A DNA stretch of 10,188 nucleotides, taken from positions 1 through 10,188 of the forward strand of contig JAUYUF010000055.1 of assembly GCA_030694835.1 (NCBI GenBank). Reading direction: 5' to 3'. The stretch comes from Flavobacteriaceae bacterium. Lineage in GTDB: Bacteria > Bacteroidota > Bacteroidia > Flavobacteriales > Flavobacteriaceae. The translations under genes were made by a program, and so were the position numbers. The notes below the pieces were generated by a model. The model was not told the DNA's origin, made no database searches, and was given only the letters and a program-made list of their open reading frames with translations. This document shows positions 1 to 5,449 of the stretch, one piece after another. How positions within the stretch are numbered: position 1 is the first letter of the stretch; the number at the start of each line of letters is the position of its first letter.

Positions 1-1
1 T

Positions 2-742
2 GTTGTTAAATTTTTAAAATTCCCCGTAGTAAAATATATAGATTCTATAAAAAGAAAAAGAATTGCTCAATTTGCCTCTTTTGTAGCTCTTTTAATTCTT
101 TTACCAAGTACCTATATGTTTTATAATTTATTTATCGAAAATCAATTTAAAAAAGAAGCGAAAGATTTCATTCATTTTGTTGAGGAAAAAGGAATTAATT
201 TGATTGGAGAAGATGAGGAAAAGACTATTAATTTTGATAAAAAGGAAATAAAATTAGTGATTTTTGGTGAAACACTTTCAGAAGAAACAATTATTGATTT
301 AAAAAAATCAATGACCAATTTTGGATTAGAGAACACCAATTTGATTGTACAACAAAGCAATGAAGATGTAGAAATGAAACTACAAATTCAAAATTTAACT
401 GAATTATATTCAAAAAATCAGAATATTATTTTTTCAAGAGAAGAAACTATTCGTGAAAAAGATGATAAAATAAGATTGCTAGAAAATGCTTTAACTAAAT
501 TTTATTCAAGTCAAGTTGCCATAGACAAAATAGGAACTGAGGTTAAAATTAATTATCCTGATGTTTCAAAAATTATATTTACAAATCAAATAACTTCTAA
601 TTTTCAAAAAATAGATACAATACCAATCCTTACAATAAAATGGGATAACAAAACAAAAGGTGTTAATCAACAACACAAAAAATTAGCTCAATGGCTTCAG
701 ACAAGATTAGAAATGAAAAATTTACAGATTCATAAAGAATAA
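2..742 (+). CDS. C-terminal part of a membrane-anchored protein, possibly DUF389/TIGR00341 family (5' end outside window)
   Basis: The reading frame is open from the left edge (codons start at base 2) to a TAA at 740-742, giving 246 visible residues; the start lies outside the window. The visible part begins with a basic stretch (KRKR at about residues 17-20), then one hydrophobic segment at about 21-40 ending LLPSTYMFYN, then a long soluble region. The soluble region first alternates beta/alpha in a small-domain style (about 45-120), then has a charged, heptad-like stretch at about 120-170 (EETIREKDDKIRLLENAL) that could form a coiled coil. It ends with a Lys/Gln-rich tail. This resembles the soluble C-terminal extension that follows the membrane part of DUF389/TIGR00341 proteins in flavobacteria, but that is recalled similarity, not a computed match. 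The function is unknown. The stop codon lies within the left arm of the following terminator hairpin. Confidence 0.6.
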   Translation, partial: VVKFLKFPVVKYIDSIKRKRIAQFASFVALLILLPSTYMFYNLFIENQFKKEAKDFIHFVEEKGINLIGEDEEKTINFDKKEIKLVIFGETLSEETIIDLKKSMTNFGLENTNLIVQQSNEDVEMKLQIQNLTELYSKNQNIIFSREETIREKDDKIRLLENALTKFYSSQVAIDKIGTEVKINYPDVSKIIFTNQITSNFQKIDTIPILTIKWDNKTKGVNQQHKKLAQWLQTRLEMKNLQIHKE

Positions 743-771
743 AAAAAGCTTCCATTTTGGAAGCTTTTTTT
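741..771. terminator. Bidirectional intrinsic terminator between the left-edge gene and tRNA-Lys
   Basis: A perfect 13-bp inverted repeat has arms at 741-753 (seven A, then GCTTCC) and 759-771 (GGAAGC, then seven T), with a five-base ATTTT loop at 754-758. On the + strand this is a GC-containing stem followed by a T run; on the - strand the same is true by symmetry. It can therefore end transcripts of the upstream + strand gene and of the convergent tRNA. It begins inside the stop codon of the left gene and ends two bases from the tRNA 3' end. Confidence 0.9.
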
Positions 772-772
772 G

Positions 773-845
773 TGACCGGTCTGGGGCTCGAACCCAGGAC
801 CCCAACATTAAAAGTGTTGTGCTCTACCGACTGAGCTAACCGGTC
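773..845 (-). tRNA. tRNA-Lys (anticodon TTT)
   Basis: Read on the - strand, the 73 bases fold as a complete cloverleaf. The acceptor stem is GACCGGT/ACCGGTC, followed by a D arm with GCTC/GAGC, an anticodon stem CAACA/TGTTG around loop CTTTTAA (anticodon TTT, bases 810-812 on the + strand), a five-base variable loop, and a T arm CTGGG-TTCGAGC-CCCAG. The discriminator base is A. The CCA end is not encoded (the bases after the acceptor stem read ACA), so it must be added after transcription. A near-consensus promoter lies just upstream and a strong hairpin terminator just downstream, so the gene looks like a single-gene transcription unit. Confidence 0.97.
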
Positions 846-859
846 TCTTTTTGAGGGTG

Positions 860-889
860 CAAATATAGAAGTATTATTTATTTATACAA
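860..889 (-). promoter_or_regulatory. Bacteroidota-type promoter for tRNA-Lys
   Basis: On the - strand, TTG (889-887) is followed after exactly 19 bases by TATATTTG (867-860). This fits the Bacteroidota primary-sigma consensus TTG-N19-TAnnTTTG at every fixed position. Transcription would start about 7 bases further on, some 6-9 bases before the mature tRNA 5' end at 845. The TTG begins 8 bp beyond the stop codon of the upstream mlaF-like gene, so the whole promoter fits in the 51-bp gap. Confidence 0.8.
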
Positions 890-896
890 ACCTATT

Positions 897-1667
897 TTAC
901 AATTTAATATTCCCAGTGTATACTTCTCTTACTTTTTTAAATAAATTGGATGAATAGACGAAAGATGTAACTGCTTCATTATCGGTATAAAAGACTTCAT
1001 CTTTTGTGCCATCCCAAGCTTTATAACCATTTTTTAATAAAATAATTTTTTCGCCAATTTCCATCACAGAATTCATGTCATGGGAATTAATTATAGTTGT
1101 AATGTTATTTTCGACTGTAATTTCATGAATTAAATTATCAATAAGAGTAGATGTTTGAGGATCTAAACCTGAATTTGGTTCATCGCAAAAAAGATATTTG
1201 GGATTCATTACTATAGAACGAGCAATCGCAACTCTTTTTTTCATTCCACCAGATAACTCAGATGGATATTTTTTATTTGAGTTTTCAAGATTTACACGCT
1301 CTAAAACTTCATTTACGCGAAGTAACATTTCTTTTTGAGTCTGGTTTTTAAACATCTTAATTGGAAACATCACATTTTCTTCAACAGTTAAAGAATCGTA
1401 TAATGCACTTCCTTGAAAAACCATTCCAATTTCTTCTCTTAATTTTCTTCTTACTTTTATTCCAAGCTCAGCGTAATTTCTTCCATCAAAAGATATAATT
1501 CCTTTTTCACTTTCAAATAATCCTAATAAACATTTTAGAAATACTGTTTTACCAGAACCACTTTGACCGATTATTAGGCTTGTTTTACCATTTTCAAAGA
1601 CGGCTGAAACATCTTTTAAGATTTCAACTCCGTTAAATTCTTTATATAAATTCTTAACCTCTATCAT
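897..1667 (-). CDS. Mla-type phospholipid ABC transporter, ATP-binding protein (MlaF-like)
   Basis: This 256-residue ABC ATPase has every expected motif: Walker A GQSGSGKT at 34-41, Q-loop Gln85, signature LSGGM at 138-142, Walker B YLFCDEP at 158-164, D-loop SGLD at 166-169 and H-loop His196. The relaxed GLDPQTS segment after Walker B and the pairing with an MlaE-type permease place it in the MlaF/Ttg2A group. That group powers movement of phospholipids between the inner and outer membranes. It acts at the cytoplasmic face of the inner membrane. Its ATG overlaps the TAA of the permease gene by one base (TAATG), so translation is probably coupled and the start is well fixed. No MCE-domain (MlaD) gene follows; the next gene is the tRNA. 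Subfamily confidence is high, but the exact substrate is inferred from the family only. Confidence 0.9.
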   Translation of the reverse strand: MIEVKNLYKEFNGVEILKDVSAVFENGKTSLIIGQSGSGKTVFLKCLLGLFESEKGIISFDGRNYAELGIKVRRKLREEIGMVFQGSALYDSLTVEENVMFPIKMFKNQTQKEMLLRVNEVLERVNLENSNKKYPSELSGGMKKRVAIARSIVMNPKYLFCDEPNSGLDPQTSTLIDNLIHEITVENNITTIINSHDMNSVMEIGEKIILLKNGYKAWDGTKDEVFYTDNEAVTSFVYSSNLFKKVREVYTGNIKL

Positions 1668-2407
1668 TAGCTCAATAACATTTGTGTTAGGAAATAATTT
1701 AAAACAATAATCACGACACTAGTCCAAACAACTGCCTTTGTACTGGCTCTTCCCACTTCCAAAGATCCACCAGTAACATAATATCCATGATATGCTGGGA
1801 TTGTTGCAATAACAAATGCGAATACAACGGTTTTAATCATAGAATATGTGAAATGAAAAGGGTCTAAATCAGTCCTTAAACCAGTAATATAATCTGGCAT
1901 TGAGATTAAATCGGTAAGAACTCCTGCAACCATTCCTCCATAAATTCCTAAGAATATTCCTAAAGTTACTAATAGTGGATAAAAAATTACAGAAGCAATA
2001 ATTTTAGGCAAAACTAAGTAATTTAAAGAATTTACACCCATTACCTCTAAGGCATCTATCTGCTCTGTAACTCGCATTGTACCAATACTTGAAGTGATAT
2101 ATGAACCTACTTTACCTGCTAAAATAATAGACATTAACGTTGGAGAAAACTCTAAGACTAAAGACATTCTGGTTGCATAACCAATTAAATATCGAGGAAT
2201 AAAAGGATTTTCTAAATTTAAAGCCATTTGTATTACTACAACTCCACCAACGAAAAAAGATATAAAAGCAGTAATTCCGATTGAATTAATTCCAATATCT
2301 TCCATTTCTCTAAAAAGGGATTCTTTAAAAATAATCCATTTTTGAGGTTTTTTAAACACTTGCTTGAGCATTGCGAAATACTTACCAGTATGTTCAATAT
2401 AATTCAT
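1667..2407 (-). CDS. Mla-type phospholipid ABC transporter, permease protein (MlaE/YrbE-like)
   Basis: This 246-residue integral membrane protein belongs to the MlaE permease family. Family landmarks are the EFSPTL segment at 86-91, followed by AGKVGSYITSSIGTM at 97-111 and VTEQIDALEVMG at 113-124. Near the C-terminus is GSLEVGRASTKAVV at 214-227, corresponding to the family's G-x-EVGRAxTxAVV box. Hydrophobic segments lie at about 39-63, 82-105, 131-165, 188-212 and 226-245, preceded by an amphipathic N-terminal stretch. Length matches the family (about 250-260). It should form the inner-membrane channel of a lipid transporter with the ATPase encoded immediately downstream. It is the first gene of this two-gene unit. 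I see no convincing consensus promoter in the 149 bp upstream, which also holds the terminator of the preceding gene. Confidence 0.9.
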   Translation of the reverse strand: MNYIEHTGKYFAMLKQVFKKPQKWIIFKESLFREMEDIGINSIGITAFISFFVGGVVVIQMALNLENPFIPRYLIGYATRMSLVLEFSPTLMSIILAGKVGSYITSSIGTMRVTEQIDALEVMGVNSLNYLVLPKIIASVIFYPLLVTLGIFLGIYGGMVAGVLTDLISMPDYITGLRTDLDPFHFTYSMIKTVVFAFVIATIPAYHGYYVTGGSLEVGRASTKAVVWTSVVIIVLNYFLTQMLLS

Positions 2408-2467
2408 GGTTAATTTTTATGATACGCTAAATTAACTAAAATATTAAGGTAGTCTAAAGAATCAAAT

Positions 2468-2496
2468 AAAAAAAGGACAATTGATTTTGCCCTTTT
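2468..2496 (-). terminator. Intrinsic terminator of the ketoacyl synthase gene
   Basis: Read on the - strand, AAAAGGGCAA (2496-2487) pairs with TTGTCCTTTT (2480-2471) around a six-base loop. One pair is a G-U wobble that is possible only in the - strand RNA. It is followed by a continuing T run (to 2468). It begins about 60 bases after the synthase stop codon and lies before the permease gene, so it should insulate that gene. The wobble means the stem is weaker in the + direction, which supports a - strand role. Confidence 0.7.
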
Positions 2497-2556
2497 AAAA
2501 GATTCTCAAAAATTCATTGTCATCAAAATTTAATAAATGAATTCCAAATATTCAAT

Positions 2557-3630
2557 TTAAGGGCATTTATACACAATGGCATTGATATTCATTCCTGCAC
2601 CAACAGATGCTAAAATAATTACATCATTTGAATTAATTTCTTGATTTTCAACCTTTCCTTTTAATACTAAATCAAATAAGGTTGGAACTGTAGCAACTGA
2701 GCTATTTCCTAGTTTATGAATACTCATTGGCATAACATCTTCTGGTAAAGGTGATTTAAACAATTTATAAAATCGTTTAATAATGGCTTCATCCATTTTC
2801 TCATTTGCTTGATGAATAAATACTTTTTTCACATCATGTATATCAATATTGCATTTTTCCATAGCGTGTTTCATCGCTAATGGGACATTAGAAAGTGCAT
2901 ATTCATATATTTTTCTTCCATTCATTTTGATATATCTCACATCTGGATCTTCAGTTTTATCAAATGAATTTCCAAAATGTAAATAATAAACCTCTTCCAT
3001 TGTATGACTTTGAGTTGCATGTCCCATTATTCCAACTGGAATTTCACTTTCAACAGCTTCAACAATACATGCTCCGGCACCATCAGAATATATCATAGAA
3101 TCACGATCGTGCATATCAAGAACTCTAGAAAGTGTTTCAGCGCCAATTACCAAACATCTTTTTGCCATTCCTGATTGAATGAAAGCATGTGCTTGAATAA
3201 CACCTTCTACCCAACCTGGACAACCAAATAAAATATCATAAGCAACACAGTAAGGATTTTTAATTTCTAATCTATGTTTTACTCTTGATGCCAAACTTGG
3301 CAAAATATCACTTTGAATTGCAGCACTTTTTACATCGCCAAAATTATGAGCAACGATTATATAGTCTAAAGTTTCTTTATCAATTTTAGCGTCTGCAATT
3401 GCTTTTTCTGCAGCTAAAAATCCTAAATCAGATGTATTTAATTCATGTGACGCCCAACGTCTTTCTTCAATTCCTGTAATCGCCTTAAATTTGTCGATAA
3501 TAGTTGCATTATCATACTCAAATGGAGTTCCGTCATCATTTAGAAACTCATGATTTAAAAAATCTTCATTGGTTTTTAAAATAGATGGAATATAACTTCC
3601 TGTTCCTGTAATTACTGAATAAATAGCCAT
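2557..3630 (-). CDS. 3-oxoacyl-ACP synthase III (KAS III/FabH-like) family protein
   Basis: This is a 357-residue thiolase-fold condensing enzyme. The KAS III triad is complete: nucleophile Cys137 in FGCPGWVEG, His273 in HQANEKMDEA, and Asn309 in LGNSSVATVP. The C-terminal ASVGAGMN segment (341-348) and N-terminal TGTGSYIPS (8-16) also match FabH-type enzymes. Known members condense an acyl starter (from acyl-CoA or acyl-ACP) with malonyl-ACP in the cytoplasm. The protein is about 40 residues longer than typical FabH (about 317), partly through an insertion near 28-48 (NDDGTPFEYDNATIID) before the ITGIEERRW segment. The CPGW context differs from the usual FabH Cys neighbourhood. It may therefore be a specialised paralogue rather than the housekeeping initiation enzyme. 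No acyl carrier protein or other fatty-acid gene is adjacent. It appears to be a single-gene unit with its own promoter and terminator. The family is certain; the substrate is unknown. Confidence 0.88.
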   Translation of the reverse strand: MAIYSVITGTGSYIPSILKTNEDFLNHEFLNDDGTPFEYDNATIIDKFKAITGIEERRWASHELNTSDLGFLAAEKAIADAKIDKETLDYIIVAHNFGDVKSAAIQSDILPSLASRVKHRLEIKNPYCVAYDILFGCPGWVEGVIQAHAFIQSGMAKRCLVIGAETLSRVLDMHDRDSMIYSDGAGACIVEAVESEIPVGIMGHATQSHTMEEVYYLHFGNSFDKTEDPDVRYIKMNGRKIYEYALSNVPLAMKHAMEKCNIDIHDVKKVFIHQANEKMDEAIIKRFYKLFKSPLPEDVMPMSIHKLGNSSVATVPTLFDLVLKGKVENQEINSNDVIILASVGAGMNINAIVYKCP

Positions 3631-3650
3631 ATTTTAAATTTTATACTTAA

Positions 3651-3684
3651 CAAATTTAAATAAAACATCCATGTTAAAAGGCAA
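3651..3684 (-). promoter_or_regulatory. Candidate proximal promoter of the ketoacyl synthase gene
   Basis: On the - strand, TAAATTTG (3658-3651) matches the -7 element TAnnTTTG at all fixed positions. A TTG at 3684-3682 lies 23 bases upstream, at the long end of spacing reported for Bacteroidota promoters. The start would lie about 14 bases before the ATG at 3630. Confidence 0.45.
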
Positions 3685-3715
3685 ATATATCACAAGAATT
3701 TTTTTTAATTAGCAA
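3682..3715 (-). promoter_or_regulatory. Candidate distal promoter of the ketoacyl synthase gene
   Basis: On the - strand, TATATTTG (3689-3682) is identical to the -7 element before tRNA-Lys. A TTG at 3715-3713 is 23 bases upstream. Its last three bases also serve as the -33 TTG of the proximal candidate, so the two overlap. The transcript would have a leader of about 45 bases. Confidence 0.45.
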
Positions 3716-3725
3716 TTATCACTGC

Positions 3726-3761
3726 TTTAAATGATGATTTCATCAACTTAAATCATTTAAA
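3726..3761. repeat. AT-rich inverted repeat downstream of cdd
   Basis: TTTAAATGAT (3726-3735) and ATCATTTAAA (3752-3761) form a perfect 10-bp inverted repeat with a 16-base spacer. A competing smaller hairpin, GATG/CATC, lies at 3733-3744. It begins about 22 bases after the cdd stop codon, where a terminator of the porU-porV-cdd unit would be expected. However, no T run follows the stem on the - strand and there is little GC. It could be a weak terminator, an RNA 3'-end structure or a protein-binding palindrome. Confidence 0.4.
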
Positions 3762-3783
3762 ACAATAAAATATTCTAAAAATT

Positions 3784-4266
3784 CTATAACAATGTTTTGA
3801 TAAATGCGATGGGTAATAAGTCTTTTAATGAATCTGTTTTGAATATTTTCCCTGTTTCACCCATAAAATAAATTTCAATCAATTCATCTTGTTTGCTCTC
3901 ATATTCGAACAAAGTTTGTCTACAAGCACCACATGGAGAAACAGGAGAATCTACAATTTTATTATTTGAGCTAGCTGTTATTACTAATTTTACAACTTTT
4001 ACATTTGGAAAATCTGAAGCAGCTTTCCAAATAGCAACCCTTTCTGCACAAATTCCAGATGGATAAGCAGCATTTTCCTGATTACTTCCTATTATTATTT
4101 TTCCGTTTTCTAGCATTAATGCTGCACCAACATTAAAATTTGAATAGGGAGCATATGCTGTTTTTCTAGCTTCAACTGATTTTTGAACTAATAATTGAAC
4201 ATCAACTGGAAGTTCTTCAACAGAATCATAAATTGTTAACGGAGTAGAAATTTCTATTTTTTTCAT
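3784..4266 (-). CDS. cdd: Cytidine deaminase
   Basis: This 160-residue enzyme hydrolytically deaminates cytidine and deoxycytidine to uridine and deoxyuridine in pyrimidine salvage, in the cytoplasm. The zinc site is complete: C-A-E with Cys73 and catalytic Glu75, then PCGAC with Cys112 and Cys115. The substrate-binding segments YSNFNVGAAL (41-50) and NQENAAYPSG (62-71) match the homotetrameric class. The length is slightly above the usual 130-140 because of an N-terminal stretch of about 25 residues and a C-terminal LLPIAFIKTLL tail. The ATG directly abuts the porV stop (TAAATG, no bases between), so it is almost certainly read from the porU-porV transcript and translationally coupled. There is no obvious biochemical link to secretion. 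Confidence 0.95.
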   Translation of the reverse strand: MKKIEISTPLTIYDSVEELPVDVQLLVQKSVEARKTAYAPYSNFNVGAALMLENGKIIIGSNQENAAYPSGICAERVAIWKAASDFPNVKVVKLVITASSNNKIVDSPVSPCGACRQTLFEYESKQDELIEIYFMGETGKIFKTDSLKDLLPIAFIKTLL

Positions 4267-5415
4267 TTAATAATTATCATATAAATCTCCAAAATTAAAC
4301 GATAAAGAGAATCTTAAAGTGTTTTCAAGTGGATTTTTAACATCTGTTGAATTAAATAAATATGACAAATCTATAGACGTACTTTTAAATTTGAATCCAG
4401 CTCCAAGTGTAAAATATTTTCTCGCTCCTTTAAATTCATTCTCATTAAAATAACCTGCTCTTAAAGCGAATGATTTATCATAAAGATATTCAACCCCAAC
4501 TCCCCAAGTAAATTCTTTTAGTTCTTCTGAAAATCCATCAGGGGCATCTCCAAATGATTGAAACATCCCTTTTACCCAACCAACATTATCTTCTTTTCCT
4601 TCAAGAACTTCCCCTGTTTGCGGATCCCTAACAGGCGGTGTTGGAACTAATAATTTATTAAATTCAATATTCGTTGATATGATATTATAGTCATCCATTA
4701 TAAAATCAAAACCTCCGCCAATTTTTAAATTAGTAGGTATAAAACTCTCTTTTCCTCCATCAGAAGATTTAATTTTGGGTCCAATATTTGAGATATTATA
4801 ACCTCCTCTCCATCTACCTGAAATGCCTCCATAATAATCTTCTTCCGATTGAAAATAACCTGAAACATCAACCGCAAAAGAATTTACAACATTAATATCT
4901 GACTCAATGGCTTTAGTGCCCACATCAGAACGAATATATCTTAAAGTTACACCCATTGAATATAAATCACTTAATTTCATTGCGTAGGTACCATCCAATA
5001 ATAAATTATTTGGCTTATCAATACCTTGCTCATTACCGGCATAATCTGTATACTGAATACTCCCAAAACTGAAATATTGCAATCTTGCTGACCAAGCACT
5101 TTGATCATTAATTCGGTTAGCTATTGTTACACCTCCTAGAAACATATCATTCACTAATTCCCGCATCCATGGTGTATAATTAACTCCTAAACTATATTGT
5201 GATTCTAAAAATGCGTATTTCGCAGGATTGTGATGTTGAGAAAATATGTCTGCAGAGGTTGATACACCAATATCTCCCATTGAAGAAGCTCTTGCATCCG
5301 GTACTATTAACAAAAATGGTAATGCAGTAGTAATCGTTCTATTATTATTAATTTGAGCTAATACATTATATCCTGTAAATAATGATATAAAAAGTACTAA
5401 AAATATTTTTTTCAT
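4267..5415 (-). CDS. porV: Type IX secretion system outer-membrane protein PorV (LptO)
   Basis: This 382-residue outer-membrane beta-barrel of the FadL-like fold is the T9SS shuttle. It binds C-terminal sorting domains of secreted cargo at the translocon and delivers cargo to the PorU sortase. A signal peptide runs to about Ala20 (NVLA|Q). The mature N-terminus carries the family-typical segment FLLIVPDARASSMGDIGVST (34-53) followed by HHNPAKYAF (61-69). The rest is alternating amphipathic beta strands with Asp/Gly-rich turns, ending in NTLRFSLSFNFGD with an aromatic-rich final strand. Length fits PorV (about 380-400). It lies 34 bp after porU and directly abuts cdd, consistent with one transcript. 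The start codon gives a proper Lys-Lys signal peptide. Confidence 0.95.
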   Translation of the reverse strand: MKKIFLVLFISLFTGYNVLAQINNNRTITTALPFLLIVPDARASSMGDIGVSTSADIFSQHHNPAKYAFLESQYSLGVNYTPWMRELVNDMFLGGVTIANRINDQSAWSARLQYFSFGSIQYTDYAGNEQGIDKPNNLLLDGTYAMKLSDLYSMGVTLRYIRSDVGTKAIESDINVVNSFAVDVSGYFQSEEDYYGGISGRWRGGYNISNIGPKIKSSDGGKESFIPTNLKIGGGFDFIMDDYNIISTNIEFNKLLVPTPPVRDPQTGEVLEGKEDNVGWVKGMFQSFGDAPDGFSEELKEFTWGVGVEYLYDKSFALRAGYFNENEFKGARKYFTLGAGFKFKSTSIDLSYLFNSTDVKNPLENTLRFSLSFNFGDLYDNY

Positions 5416-5449
5416 AATTTAAAATTTATTGTTTGCAAATATCTATTTT

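Noticed and set aside
172..360. Open frame of 62 codons on the - strand
   Set aside because: It lies wholly inside the left-edge + strand gene, has no recognisable domain and reflects the reverse reading of Lys/Asn/Glu-rich codons.
2408..2467. Promoter for the mlaE-mlaF pair
   Set aside because: I found only partial -7 matches (for example TTTATTTG at 2470-2463) without a TTG at a usable distance, so none is annotated although a promoter is expected.
5436..5443. Possible separate porV promoter (GATATTTG on the - strand)
   Set aside because: It misses the first T of TAnnTTTG and the nearest upstream TTG is about 29 bases away, too far. The 34-bp gap fits read-through from porU better.
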